NCBI RefSeq assembly: GCF_051014685.1
Contig: NC_135051.1
Location: 11,365,557-11,429,556 of the forward strand
Source: Ptiloglossa arizonensis
Lineage: Eukaryota; Arthropoda; Insecta; Hymenoptera; Colletidae
Length of the DNA: 64,000 nucleotides
Direction: 5' to 3'
Of this stretch, positions 1 through 14,228 are shown piece by piece. The notes beneath the pieces were generated by a model, which ran no database searches, had not been told where the DNA came from, and saw only the letters and a program-made list of their open reading frames with translations. Positions within the stretch are counted from its first letter, which is position 1, and the number at the start of each line of letters is the position of its first letter. Both the position numbers and the translations under genes were made by a program.

Positions 1-2855
1 AGTTTAATCGATATGTATACTACGTAAAATAAACGTGGAATATCTAATTCACTTAGTCTTTGCAAAATTTCTTTTACAAAATAGGATCTCTACATGATCA
101 TACATGAAATAATCAAATATATAATGTTTCAAGTAAATTAAAATACATAAATAATTATAATGAAATTGGTCCAATTTGATATAGTATCGTTTCAAAAATT
201 TTCGTTTATTGTACAAATGTAAGTTATTAATAAAAAAAAATATTACTAAAACATTAGTAACATGTTGGTTTTTGTTTATATTATTTCTTTCCTAACATAC
301 GAAACTACTATTACTTATAAAATACTTGGTTTTAAAGATTGTTTTCCAAAGATAACCTAGGTGATAACTTAGATAACTTAGATAGATAACTTAGGTGAGT
401 TTGAGGAATTGACCTTTACTATTAGTTCTTAACGTGACTGCTCGTGGTTTAATCTTTCTGGACGACAAAAGTATTTGAATGCTTTCAACTTAAATATTAA
501 TGCTTAAAACAATGAAATTACATTATAATTTTCGAAATATTTTTATCACAGCTGCCATGTGTGTGTCAGTGTTAAACACTTTAAAATTGGAGAACGTCCG
601 ATCGTGTTCACTAAGCGTTACGTAAATTACGTGTTAATGGAAGGAATTAACATTGTATAATAATATCTATACAGAAATATCAATTTTGCGAAAGAAAAAG
701 GAAGTATTGCTAAGAAGTATATCAATGTTGCATAAATACTTGATAAATGTGTGTGAAATAATTCCAACATGTCTGATGACCGAATAATTAAACGTTGTTC
801 GTTCGCTACTTTGAAGCAAGGTCACGAGAAGTTATGTTAATTAGAAATTCGAGTAAATGGTGTTAGAGGTCGACGGCCGATAGTCGCGTAAAGAGTTCAG
901 GCGAGGAACACGCAGAATACGTAAGTGTCCTGTTAACGGCTATGTTGAATGTTTCGCGTGAGTCACCCGGTATAACCACCCTGTGTCTGGACATTAGCGC
1001 ACGCGCGAAAGACAAGGATGGATAGTTACAACGAACGATGATTTCCTGAACAGGTGATTGTCCTTCCGTTCAGTTATATGCGAAGGTAATCGACAAATTT
1101 ATTTGACATTTTTCATCGAGCGTTGTCAAAATATTTCTTTTGCCTGTAATAATTAGTCTTTCACTCTATCTTACAAAAATAGGAGTATACGATGAATTTC
1201 GTATGAAACGAAATGTAATACACAAATAAATGCCATTCGAAATTATCGAGTAAGAAAACTTCTTTCATTGTGTACCTGTTAATGTTCTCGATACAGATTA
1301 CTTTAAAGAATGTTTACGTATTAAGTTCTACGGACAGTTTAAATCACGTATTTCAATAAATTCATAAATTATTTGAAATACCGAAAGATTCGTCATCGTA
1401 TTCGTATTTTTATAGTCGTTTTATTTGACTTTCTTAGATATGGCTGACTGAAATAAATGTTGAGTTAGCAAAAATTGATTTCAGTTAAATGGTGTTCCTG
1501 AACTATCGTATCGCATAGTTATTTTTCTTCGTTTTGTTCGGAGCAATTACTCAATGCATTATTACATACGTAATTTATTTATTTATACGAATTAGAAATG
1601 GACACTCCCAATTTTGTCAGTTATCTACTTATATTTGCTTTGTTCAAAGCAATTCTTTCAAGACCTTACGTTACATCTTTGTAATCGTTTAAATAAATTT
1701 TCTTTTGTTTATAATACTTCTAACTCTATGGATAAGACTATTTGTTTTATTTTCTCCTTTGTTTGGATACATTTTAATTAACTGGACAAAGCGATTTCTA
1801 TTTTTCGACCTATAAGAAGGAAAGAAAGTATTGTAATCGAGGAAAATTTTGAAATCATTTTTATTACAGAAAAGTATATTTTAAGGCTCTGATCACATTT
1901 TGACCATTAAATAAAATTTATTTAACGAAAATTTTATTTAACGATCAAAATGTGATCAGTGTCTTAAAATATACTTTTCTGTAATAAAAATTATTTCAAA
2001 ATTTTTCTACATACGTATATATGTTAAATTTCAATGAAATTTATATTTAAGTTTCACGTTCCCAACTCAAGAAAGTCCAATTGGAGTTTGAATGAAATCG
2101 GTTCATAAATCGATTCAGTTACTCTTATAGTTGTCAGCTTTTTCACATATATATTCGTTATTTATATAATTTTATAAACTTATTCTCCTTTAGTTCTGAT
2201 AAAGAAAAAATTAAATGAAATTTTCCTAACTCGTATCAAGTATCTATAAAAATTAGTAATTTACGAAAATTTAGTAATTCTTATATCAACGTACGTGACG
2301 TATTCGTTTCTATCGTTTCATTGTACAGTCATCGAATTTGATCATTCAAATAAATGTTTGATTTATTATTGCTTCGTTGCGTGTTGTCTTTTGAGCTTTG
2401 TCCGATTGAGTTTGATTGTAGCGTAACAGATCGTCATAAAATTAAGTAATTTTGATTACGTTTTGTGATTCAGATTACGCGACTAATAAGTCGACATAAT
2501 AATGCTGTTGTACGAATTACAAGCACTGCAGCAATTCCCGCTTCCATTATCGTCGTTCGAAATTTCCGTGAGGAGTTGCGCAATCGAGACTCCAACACAG
2601 TCAATTCTTCACGCACGAATTGCCTACACGCGATTGTGGTTTTTCATCCGATTTCTATGCGTAAACAAACGAAGGACAAGAACAAATATCGTGACAGATA
2701 TAATCGTAAACGAAACGTAAATCGAAGACATCGCTCGACCATCAAGACGATAGTTTCCTTTCGCCGAGAAGTATCGAATTATACGAGAACTTAAGAATTT
2801 CAGAAATGTTTGGATTCGAATGTTACGAATTTCTTATCTTTAAGATTATACTCAC
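1..2855. other. non-coding stretch at left edge
   Basis: No convincing gene was found. Reading frames here are short and lack splice context. The part around 840-1080 is richer in GC than its surroundings and contains a good splice-donor string (GTAAGT at 921-926), so it could be an untranslated first exon on the plus strand; no coding exon was found to pair with it. A fold-back repeat lies at 1843-2005. The next exon of the minus-strand cysteine-rich gene should lie in or left of this stretch, but I could not place it. Confidence 0.5.
1843..2005. repeat. long inverted repeat (fold-back, MITE-like)
   Basis: Two arms of about 75-80 bases are reverse complements with only a few differences, around a centre of about 15 bases near 1915-1930. 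The right arm re-reads the left arm almost completely, including GATCACATTTTGA and AGTATATTTTAAG. No coding capacity is present. A fold-back miniature transposable element is the simplest reading. I could not define a target-site duplication. Confidence 0.85.
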
Positions 2856-4288
2856 TATTAAAACTGCCGTCGCAGCAGCAATGATCGTTTATAACGCTAC
2901 CATCCTTACAGTACTTCATTTCGGAATTCGTGCAAGGCTTGCATCCTAGTATGGGACCTGTAACATTTTCATAAACATAATATTTTCATTGATTTGCAGT
3001 AACTTTTCTTTTATAAGTCAATGTTAAAGTTATCTGTAATTTGACAATTGCCAAGCTTAGATTTCTGAAATGAATATCAAACTGCAAATTTCTTCAAAGC
3101 TACGATTACGAAATCGGAAAATGGGAACACCGTGTTCTTTGAGATCAAAAATTACGGATCTCGGAATGTATTATTTTTGTTTAACAATTAAGAATTACAT
3201 TTCATTATCCTCGATTTAACGTGTCATTATTAAAACATGAGGTAATCGCATTAAATCGAGGGATTATAAGTATGATTCACGTTAATTAGTGTCTCGAGGT
3301 TTTACGCAATTGTTTTGAAATCGTGTCGTGAATATGTGTACATACGTACACGATGCCGGCATTATTCTCGATACTGCTTCAAACACACTCACACACTCAC
3401 CGGTAATAAGTAAATATTTCTTTGTATTTCATTACATCAAAATCTTAATAACACTTTAAGGAAATGAAACTGTAATTAAAGGTTCGATTAAAATTGAAAT
3501 AAAGCAAAAGTAAAAGAATTGAAAACATTTGCAAAGGGATGAATAAAATTGAACGAGAAATACAATTATAAGAGAAAATTCAAGTACAAATTGACAGTAA
3601 TATCGATATAGAGACTTTTGCAGAGTCGTTTCGTTAAATATCATTGTAAACGACTAAACTTAAAAACTAGCTAACCTTGTGATTTCTATTTCTTATTCAC
3701 GGTAATAGTACAATTGAAAAATGAATAAACAGTTCCGATGCTCGATAATTTTCAAGCAAGAACAAGCGTATCAAGAACAAAGTGTCCGTTCCATTTTTTG
3801 CATGCATGTTGCCTAAAGAGACAAAAAGTACCGATCTATCATGGTTCGGTACCTTTTCTCTCCATACCAATCGTAAAGAAGGAAAACATACAGGCTATTT
3901 AACAAACTGAAAAATTCACGATGTTGGTTCGCAGGAGGAGCATGCATGTACATAGCCAAAGTATCCGTTTAAATGGATCAAAGGAGAGTTATTCTTGGAT
4001 GAAAGATAAATAGATTTCTGTGCTCCGTAAAGATGCTTTATAGACCAGGCGTAGAATGAAGTCGGACAAGGGGCTCGAAGTAACGCTTTTAGTATCTAGG
4101 ATGTAATCTGTGTGTTTTATACCGGGATAAATTTCCAGCTTCTTCGCCTCGGCAATCGCGTCTTCGTAGAGAACTTCATGTTCCAGAAAATACTCCTCGT
4201 CCGGATGATGGTTCACCACTGTGACCGACTCGAGGTTACCAAGAATCAGGATCAGTGTCAGGATTCTGAATGCAGCGGTATGTCTCAT
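2856..4288 (-). CDS. secreted cysteine-rich small protein (partial, 2 exons seen)
   Basis: Exon 1 is 4288-4123 and exon 2 is 2957-2856, with a GTATAA donor and a TTACAG acceptor; phase 1 is kept across the intron. The start is the ATG at 4288, followed by a hydrophobic signal-peptide-like segment (residues 7-20, with LTLILIL). An acidic stretch follows (HHPDEEYFLEHE), then an Ala/Glu/Lys helix. Exon 2 encodes a Cys-rich part with CKPC, KYCKDGS and a CCC triplet. It ends at a canonical GTGAGT donor in phase 1, so at least one more exon is expected to the left. The product is probably secreted and disulfide-bonded. It recalls a conserved family of short insect proteins with a CCC motif, but that is from memory and no function is known to me. 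Confidence 0.6.
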
Positions 4289-7200
4289 ACTAAGGCCTCT
4301 TCTTCGACATCTTCGAAGGTGATCAGTACAGGGCAACTTTTAGAAGTCCACTTTGGTTTCGATACATGAAACAAAAAGGAACGATTTCGTAGGACCATCA
4401 AATTTTGCTTGTTTGGAGTAGTCTCGGACAAAATGTTATCTAACGAAGTTGGTAATTACTGACTATGATTAATAAGTAATCGGTAATTACGACGAATGGG
4501 TTAATCAAGTCGAATATAATCATTGGACATGATTACACATTGATAACTTGTTAATCGTTGATCGTGAAGTTGTTAAGTTTTCTGTTATAATTAAGAAAAA
4601 TTGAAATCGATCTAGGAAAAGGTAAACGAATTTTTCATCGAATTGAAAAGAATCAGTGAATTGCAATAACGGATTTCAAATGTTATTTATGATTAATGGT
4701 TTATCTCAGTGATGATTAATGGATTGATGCTTGATTATTCGTACGATTGCGTTTATCAATCAATTACTTTCCAACTTTTATCCAGAATTAATCATTCTAA
4801 ACGTAACACACGATTAGAGCAATTTAAGAAATTATTTAGGGAATAACTTCTTGGTCTTTTATGTGGTTTATGTACTATAAGTGTTATACCCTGTTTCTAA
4901 TTTACCCATACTTTTTTCATACGCATGGTGTAATGATTGTCGCAACCGGAAGTGTATGCAAGATTACAGGATAAGAATGCTAGCGAGACAGTACCTTCTA
5001 AACGATAACGATTGCCATATCATCATCATCCAAGGTAAGTCTTGAAAAGGACCCTCCGACACCGAAGCAACTAAGGTGCCAAGGACTTTGTTTTAAATGT
5101 GTTCTTTAAAGTGTAAATGTCGAATAAATTCTTCAATTATATTATTTAAAATTGCAACGATGCAACAATGTAACATTCGGTACACCAGATAATATGTTAT
5201 TAATTGGTCTATTAATATTGTACTATCGATATTAAATAGATTCCAAAATAGAAACATAACGCGACACAATAATCACGATGTTGTTAACTTTTCTACCAAA
5301 GTTATCGTCCACATCCATAGAAGAATATCAACTAATCGTATTATCTATAGCATTTCATGTTGATAGTTACGACGAAACATCGTTAAGCAAAATTACAACG
5401 CAAATGCATGATAAAGCCAAACAATTATATCATCTTATCTTTCGATCTGATATTTGAACAGACCGATGTTGTAATGTCGCAGACTGCACGCGAACTGGCT
5501 CGAATACGAGAGGTTTTAATATCGATCGTATAATTCATTTTATTTCGAGAACGATTCATCCCTCGCTAACCTCGGTATATTCGTCAAGTTGGTCCACTCT
5601 GTTTTAATATCGAAATCGTGTTACTCTATTTCATAAGTTTCTAAGTTACAATTTCTCGTACAAAAAATCATAATATACGTTTGAAATAATACTCTTATAT
5701 TCGTCTACTCTGTTTTAATATCGAATTCGTGTTACTCTATTTCATAAGTTTCTGAGTTACAATTTCTCGTATAAAAAATCATAATATACGTTTGAAATAA
5801 TACCCTTATACTGTTCGATTTATGTATATATCATACTTTTATACAAATAGGATACGGTAATAAAATACTCCGATATAGATACAACTGCAAAAATTCAAAC
5901 AAACGAATAAAACGATTCGAAATTGCTAAAGAGATGTAACATTTTTTGTATCATGCTTCGTTATATGTAGTATAAATTCTCGAAAGGCTCGCCAATCTTG
6001 AACGTTAATATTGAATCTTTGAATTGACTCAATCCAAATTTGTACACGTATATTACATAGCGAAATTTATTTGTCGAATATAAGAAAATTAATTAACCTT
6101 AACGTACTTCTGTTTAATTGTTTGGTTCAAATAACATTTCGATACACCAGGAAATGTTCTAATTTTATTCTAACATACCAAAATGTTTTTATACATTCGA
6201 CAGTATCGACAAGTTTTTACTTTTAATTTGTTCACACTTACTATCTAACGAGAATACAAACGTATTACGTTAACATTATGTTCATCGTGACATAAAATTA
6301 TCAACGTACAGTTTCATCTAATTTAGATATTTTTGACACGTGTTTATATTAATTTAAACAGTTTCGATCGAATCCTCGTATTGAATCAACTGTTACGATT
6401 AACCGTTGACAAAAATACAGTTTATTTGTTACTATGAACGAAAAGATAAACCAACACCACGTTATTTTCCGCCCATACCCTTAGAATGCTTATAAAAATA
6501 TCAGAAAAATGTGAAGAGTAAGTAAGAATATCGCGACAAAAAAACGAGATAAGTTCTAGAAGTTGTGAGTTTTCATTCGTTGTGAGTCATAGCCTGATGA
6601 CAACGACGGACGATCTTTAATTAAGCTTAATTAAGGGCTGTGTGCGCGAAACACGGATGTCTTGGCATTTTGAATCAAGGTGGCATCGTGGAATGTCTTC
6701 TTTTTAATTGTATCCTCCTTTTCCGCTCGATATTTTTGCCTTATCCGATATTAATTGCTGATATTAAGATATCGATACTAGCCATGAACTATTTGGGACT
6801 AAGGAGACAGTTAATTTAGATATTATCCATTTGGAAAATTACGTCAGGGAAGTATTCGTTTTCCGAAGACTTCGAAGAAGATATAAAATAGCAGTATGGA
6901 TAAACATAACAACGAGTATATTGAACGATGTAAAATCAAGGCTGGTTATAAAACTGTATTAATACTGTAACTTTATAATGTGACCTTTTCTCCCAAGGAA
7001 ACGATCATCGAGAACATTTAAATTTACTGTGAACGTATCTTTGCAATTTTTCGAATGTTTCTTGCTCCGAAAAGTAAAATAAATATTAGAAAAAAACATT
7101 ATCTACATTATTATTTTATGCGGAAAGTTGGTAGCGCTTGATACACATTACTTTTCACTAGATTCATACATGCCATTTCTGATCGTTCGGTTAATCAATA

Positions 7201-10200
7201 AATGACATTTAAAACGCATGGATTGTTTGAGAATAGAAACCTATCAGGTTACTAACAAAGAAGAAGTAGGCTCAAATTTTTATGATATAGCGCTTGATTT
7301 AATTTAAATAAAATCAATTGGAATGACTACAAAAATAAAATAAAAGTTCAACAACATTCAAGATAGGCGTAAATAAAACAACGTTGAACGAAGAAGTTGT
7401 GATTTGTTTTTGTTAAAAAGTATTATTGAAATTCGTGTCTTTCCGATTACCGATTAATGTAGGTACAGAAATTCACGCGCCTCGTAAGAAGTATAAAATT
7501 TGTTATCTTAAACATTGCAACAAATAAAGATGCTTCTTCGCGTTGGAAAATATATTTAGTAACTTTATCATGCATTAAGAATCGTAGTAACGCGATGTTC
7601 ATTGTAATATTCAAACTCATTTTTTACTCATACTTTCGAAAGCATGTTTATATCTCTAGTCGACCTTTGATCCCATCAAAATGTCTCATTTTTTTGTTTG
7701 TCATTAAGAAACAGAAGGAAAAGGCGACGGAGAAAAAGTTATCATCGTTATTGGTAAATATTTCTCTTTTATATAATCGAGAATTAGTTCCGAATGTAAA
7801 TTCAATGTTTTCAGTTTTGTACAGCTTTTTCGACTCTAAAATTAATAAAAACATTGTACAGAATTTTCATCGATGAACATAATAAAAATATTATATACGA
7901 TTTTCATCGATAGAAATGGTCAAAATATTGTACGCAACTCCCGTTGGTAAAAACAGTGAAAATATTAAACACAATTTTATAACACATTTTACAATAATTT
8001 GTCGCACAAATATTCGTATTTTTTGTCATTTAACAAAAGAAAGACTAATAATATTCTTACCATTACTTTACCCTTATTTTACTGCACAAATAAATGGAAG
8101 TTGAACATCCACTCGAATTGATGAAATTTCTTATCGCTTTTGAAATACGATGGTAAGATCCACTAGCACAAAGTAACTAGAACCTCACTTGAAGAATCAC
8201 TTCGATGCACCATATTTACAAAGATACGAGTTGCTAATTTAAAGAATCTCTTTCAAGAACCGAAATGTTTTTTCATTGTTCATTAAACGTGAATGAAATT
8301 GTGTAAAGCGTGCAATATTAGAAAATATACGTATATATGTATATCAGATTCGACGACGAACGACCCGTTGAAGACTACGGGCTACGTACAACTGCCGGCC
8401 GAGGGCTGAAAAGAGTGTTAGGCACCTCCACCATCGTTCTATAGTGCTGCTACTACAGCCACAGCTATTGTGTGTAACTTGCCGCGTTTATTGTTTTTCT
8501 CTCTTTATTGTTATAACTTACTCGAACAGGGCTATAAGAAAATAATGCGTCTTACTTGGTGACATTGATTTTTAATTTCAGGCTTATCTGGTACTTTCAG
8601 ATTAAAAAATCCATTCTTTTAAATATTTTTTCAACAAATTGACACTATTATGGAACTTCAAAGTCACTTTTACTTGAAACGACAGCTTTTGGTACGGTGT
8701 GTACGTTATCTTGTAATTACTTAATCGGTCGACTTAAAAATTTGAATACGTCATAGAAAGAAACTTTTATCTAAAGAATAAATCACCATCGGTTCGAAAC
8801 GTTAAATATTTCCATTTTTTAACCGATATAAACAAACAATAAAGACGAAGAAACGGTATCTGCGTATTTCTAATCAAAGTTCCATTAAAATTTCTAATTA
8901 ATACTACTAATAAATACTATTGAAGTAAATTTTAAGATCAAGACAAATAACAACTTTCGAGCAATAGTACGTAGTTATCCATATCATATTCAGACCACAA
9001 GTTCATAAAAAGAAGCAAAATGGTATGTATCTTTACGCGGAATAGATAGTCGTATTAAAGTGGAAGTCATTGAAACGCTTTTATACTTTCAAAACGATCG
9101 CCACATTTTCTACAATTTTCACATTTTCGTTTGTACGAAGATTTCAGAAATTGTTTAATAAAATTACACAGCTTTGTGAAATTGCATCTCGTTGTTCTTA
9201 AAAATATTATATGTATATAGAGAATTACCGGGTACGGCTGACGATCGGCCTCGAGCCTATTTACATTTTACGCGACTCTCATACTTATCTACGTGTACAC
9301 TTTTACTATTCAACAGCTGAGGATCCTACAACTAGGAATACGTGCCTCTAACAAACGCACAACCACTCGAATAAAGTGATAGACGAACCGACACGAGTAC
9401 GTAAATCGTATACATAAAGCTGCAATCCGAAATTAGATGCCAGCATTCGTACCAACTTCCTGCTTAAAATTTAAAAGAGAAAACATTTTCTGGACATTTA
9501 CACTGTCATTAGCCGCACGCGGTAGAAAAGTTTGTTAATATCGCGCGATACGTTCCAAGAAATGATTCTATTGATCCATCGACGAGATATATGCGGTTTA
9601 AAATAATTTCAGAATCATCTATTCAAATGATTTAATCGTTCGGGAGAACGCTGAACACTTTAAAAGACTCACCATGTTGTACAAGGTATTAAAATTACTG
9701 AAACACTTAGTACGTATCGATTACTGATTCATGCCTATGTACGATACAAATGCAATGATAAATTAAAACAAGTTTCACGTTTCCTGATTTTTACATCCAC
9801 TGCAAACTTTAAGTTTATTTGTCGTACAAATGTGTAACATATACAGTTATGTTAATCGTTGCATCTCTTCTCTCGTGTAAAAGAATATATGTAACAAGTA
9901 TTATATTACCTAGAAAAATGAAAAGAGTTATAGTATTTGAAACTATACGCACACAGGCGTTTTCGAAAGGAGCAATTAAAGTGATAAAATTCACAGGAAA
10001 CTTTGGAGGTGTACAAATTAACACTTTCATGCAATAATTCATTTATTTCCAAAACATTAATGATAATAATACACAAATATTTCTAAACGTGGTGTATCCA
10101 CTATTGATTTTATAGCAAATAGAAAATGTTATATAAATTATCGTATCACTGCCTAAGAATTTTATTTAAATTATACGGTATATATAAGTACAACGTAGGC

Positions 10201-13200
10201 ATTTCTGACAGTTGTGTACAATATAGTCATTGTTACCTTCGTAGGAAGACGTACCTGTGAATGCGTACCGTGAACGATTGAGTACGTGCATGTATGTACA
10301 CAGCCAATCTTACAATGGCAGACACCTGGATGTGTAGGGATGGATAGGACGAGTATACGCGTGTAAAACCTCTGTGGATGGTTGCTTATAAGAAAGCATT
10401 GAAAGCCTTGCGAAGAAGGGTCCGCTTACGTTGCTTATTGATCTCGTCGGCGAGTCCTTGCATTGGTTCAGTCCTCTACCTACCGATTTCTTCGTAGAAA
10501 AAATTATTTCTAGACCTTTTACCTATAACAGTTCGTCTCATTTCTAGAAAAACCTTGGTGTACAAATCACAATCCGTCGTAATATCATATTAACACTTAA
10601 TACGATATAAATTTAACAGTTTTATGTATTTTTATGCTTTTAGTGTATAAACCATTATTCGAATGTAAGTAACAATAACTGTGTTCAAATGATCAAATTA
10701 CTAAATAAAGTTAAAATGGAATTAAAATTGAAAAGTTATGCTCGAACAACGGACAATCTTTATTGATTCCAGAAATCAATTGTTTCTGATAAACACGACG
10801 AAGACAATTCCAATAACTAATTGTACAAGGTGTTTCTGAATTCTAGATGCAAACTTAACTGGTTAGTAAAATTCATACATAGAATTGTTTTTATATATTG
10901 TCCATTTTAATCTGGGAGTTAATAATTCTTTATATTTACCTATGAACATGTAACGTTAGCGTTTGTATATCTATGCCTGAAATGCATATTTGTCGTTTGC
11001 GCAATTGACTCTAAAGAGCCTTCTGAAATTATATTATGAACTATGAAAAATCAAAAAAAATTACTGTACGTAAAAACTATAAGTACTATAAGTACTATAA
11101 GAAATATAAATTTAAGAAGACCGTAAGAAATGTAGATTCAAGACACTCCGAAGATACGACTTGAAGTATATAAACCTTCTTGATAAATGACCTCTGTTTG
11201 TAACCTCGTTATTACTGTGAGTGTAGAGAGAATCAATACGAAACAAAACAAATCCATTCTATTATCTATTAATTGCAGACAAGCTGAACACACATAACAT
11301 AAGTTATTCTACAGTATATGTAATGTACAAAGTACTACAAAAAACTGAATATCTCAGAAACAAATTTGTTGTTTCTTTTCATAAGTTCTCTTAACCAATT
11401 AACTTTGGATAACCCAAAGATCTGAAACATCTTATATACTCGTTGTGATAGTTCGCAGAATTGATTTCTAGCAACTGATTACTCGATTATCGCCCTTAAT
11501 TTTATGCTGCGTGTTATCTGTTCCTTATTTTAGAAAGAAATATTCTTATTAAAAAGATTATAAAATTGTGTGCAGAAATCGATGATACAACAGAAGGTAA
11601 TTTGATTGAATCGTTTGGTTTACTTATATTTTACTTATTATGGGTGTGCCACTGCCTAGCCCTTACACGCTTCACATACCTTTTATAATGACACACCTTA
11701 TATGTGTGGACTCTGAAATAATCGTATAAAATACCCAACTTGTAGTCACAATACGATTGTTTACAATTTGTAATGGAAATTTCATTCGTATTCATTACCT
11801 GAACCCAGTAAATGGACGCAGAGGATAAAAAATCCCACCAAGTTTACAATTGAACGATGAAAAATATATTTGTTTCTTTATCGACGGTAACAACTTTGAA
11901 ATACATATGCAATCGTGTTTATAATTAATATACTAATATTTACTCATTTTCTTCTTTTTTTTAACTAAACAATATTGTGAAGACAACGTAAACTAAAAAC
12001 AAATCTTCTACGAGAAATATCTTCTACTATACTATATGTGGTGCTTCCAGGTTAGTGTTTTATCCAGATATAATTCTTATCAATGTGATTTCATTTAATT
12101 TTAATTTTCTCGTTCTTCGACCAATCTTCTAACATTGTCAAATATATTTTCAAATATTTTATTTTCATTTTGAGATTTTCATTTACAATCTGCAAAGTTG
12201 TACAGAAATTATTCAGAGGAAGGCTTAAGATTTTGCGAAAACAGACAAGAAATGCAAACTTTACCATTCTATACTTTGTAAACAAATTCGAAACCAGAAT
12301 AATTATGACTTAAACACTCCTTACCCATTAATTTCATTACATCCTACTCCAATTTCATAAAAATTCCTGATTTCGAAAAATGTAAAACAACGAAAAACAT
12401 ATTCTCACCTCAATTCTACAACGTAGTATATAAGTACATGTTTGTATCTACACATTAAACGAAAAAACTTCTGTTTTATATAATTCATTTTATTTGTGAC
12501 AGATCTTTATTTTCAAATTTGTATTATTTTCCCTGCGAAAGGCCTACATACAAAGCCAAAACGTTTAATTATTACATTATTATATCTTCTTAATCTCCAT
12601 TGACAACAAGTCTACTGTCAGTGTCACTCAGTGGGCACAATTTGAAGCAAGCTTTACATCTTTGCTTTTATCAGATACAGACAAAACATTCTATCTGCGT
12701 CTAATATTTATTATTTGTAGAGGTTTTTCATACCACAATAAATTAATAATGTATCGGTTAATATGGGGAAAGGAAACGTTGCTCGTCGGCTACAAAAATT
12801 AATTTGCTCCCGTTTAGTTGTTTACCTTTTCTTTACCAAGAAAACTATCTTTCGCGCGAGACTGCTATATCTCAATGAACGGTTTATTTAGTTTCCTGTA
12901 GAGTTAAACAATGTACGGGCGAAAATGAGCGTAGGCGATAATACGTGCGTGCTTGGCAGTAACTGTTCTACCAATTAATTACGCAACCTTTAAGCGATAA
13001 TTTTAACGAAGTCACTTACATCTTACCGCTGTTCGAAAATTTGCAATCTTTACTATTCAACGAGACTGTGAAACATTAACGGATGACGAAGATACTACTC
13101 TCGCGGGGAAAAGATACCAAAATTTAGAGAGTTTACATTCAAATTTCCGGATGTATTTCCAAAAATCGATGTTGATTCCCAAGTATGGAATCTACACCGC

Positions 13201-13950
13201 CAAACAATTCGAAATATATTCATGGAATATGTATGAACTGGAGCAAATCTGTAAATAATTTCTAATACAGATAAAGAAATGTCGATGTATCATTGATAAA
13301 GTTGTAAATCTTATATTACTACTGTAAGGTATATATTCCAAAAAGTGTAATGTTGAATTATGTACTATAAATAGTACAATATATTATAAATAAATATATT
13401 ACTATACATAATATAATAAATATACCAACCAACGTATGGTCATGCTTGTTATAATAAATGTAACGCATAAAGTGTTAATTATTAATTTTTTAGGGATGGT
13501 GCAATAATCGTTTTCGAGAATCTATTACGCGACACATGACTATACGAGGCATAGCAATTGAGCATTTGAGAAGGACTGGGATTGACCATTCTTTTTTTTT
13601 TTTTTTTTAACAAAACGTCATATACATCTCTACATTTCTAAATAATTCACCTAAAAACAAAATCACATTTACACGCATACTTTAAGAAATACAATTATAA
13701 CTATTTTTCATGTTAACGCTGTTTCAATACACTGAATAGAGACGTTGAGTAATTGGCATTACTCAGCATTGTGAAAAATAATTTTTTAAACATTATATTT
13801 ATACTCCGAATTCGTTTTGGAGGGTATACATTTGGAAATAAACCAATAAGAAATGGATTTTTCTGAAAGGCGCTTACTTATCAAATTTGACGCAAAATCT
13901 TTCAATAACGTTGTTAAGAGTTTTCTCATTTTTTAATATTTACTCATTTA
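4289..13950. other. long intergenic or intronic stretch without recognised genes
   Basis: About 9.7 kb of AT-rich sequence. Open frames are short and low in complexity, and none showed a recognisable domain or paired splice sites in the right phase. GC is locally higher near 8340-8470, 9230-9310 and 10230-10480, which could mark regulatory or untranslated sequence. A 111-bp tandem duplication lies at 5593-5814 and a poly(T) run near 13590-13608. Confidence 0.45.
5593..5814. repeat. tandem duplication, two 111-bp copies
   Basis: Copy 1 (5593-5703) and copy 2 (5704-5814) are in direct tandem and differ at only a few bases (for example AAATCG against AATTCG, and CTAAG against CTGAG). There is no coding content. 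Confidence 0.85.
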
Positions 13951-14228
13951 TATAGCATACAAAACCATTAAATATTTTTATTCTATCCATTTTTGTATGT
14001 TTACTATAGTTTAAAATAAAAAAAACCCTTATCTACCTTTAAAGAGTGTTTTCACGTTGGGGAACTAAATTGTACTCAACAAAAGGATTGCCCGATACTT
14101 CTCTCAGATCCTCTAAAAACCTATAAAATTTGAAAAAAAATTAGGATTTTCGAATTACCAAAGTTTCCTTGAACGTTCGAATCAATTAAAGCGTCCTTAA
14201 ATCTTTAAAAAAATCTATTTAAGTAATG
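13951..14228. repeat. 278-bp direct repeat, copy 1
   Basis: Matches 15060-15337 in the same orientation. By eye I count 4 substitutions and no indels over 278 bases, with a constant offset of 1109 bases. It includes AT-rich text and TATAGCATACAAAACC at its left end. The copies lack the TG...CA ends of a typical LTR. Confidence 0.9.

Noticed and set aside
2465..2794. 109-codon plus-strand frame and an overlapping 72-codon frame
   Set aside because: No ATG at the start of the longer frame, no domain and overlapping frames of similar quality. On the minus strand the same stretch gives Cys-containing text ending near 2495, but its phase does not fit the exon ending at 2856.
4112..4369. 85-codon plus-strand frame opposite the cysteine-rich gene
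   Set aside because: It is the antisense shadow of the minus-strand exon, which has a signal peptide and in-phase splicing.
4920..5032. protein-like text before a GTAAGT at about 5034 (plus strand)
   Set aside because: No acceptor or usable ATG precedes it in that frame within the open stretch, and no partner exon was found.
9815..10042. overlapping 72-75-codon frames on both strands
   Set aside because: Low-complexity AT-rich text on both strands with no splice or domain support.
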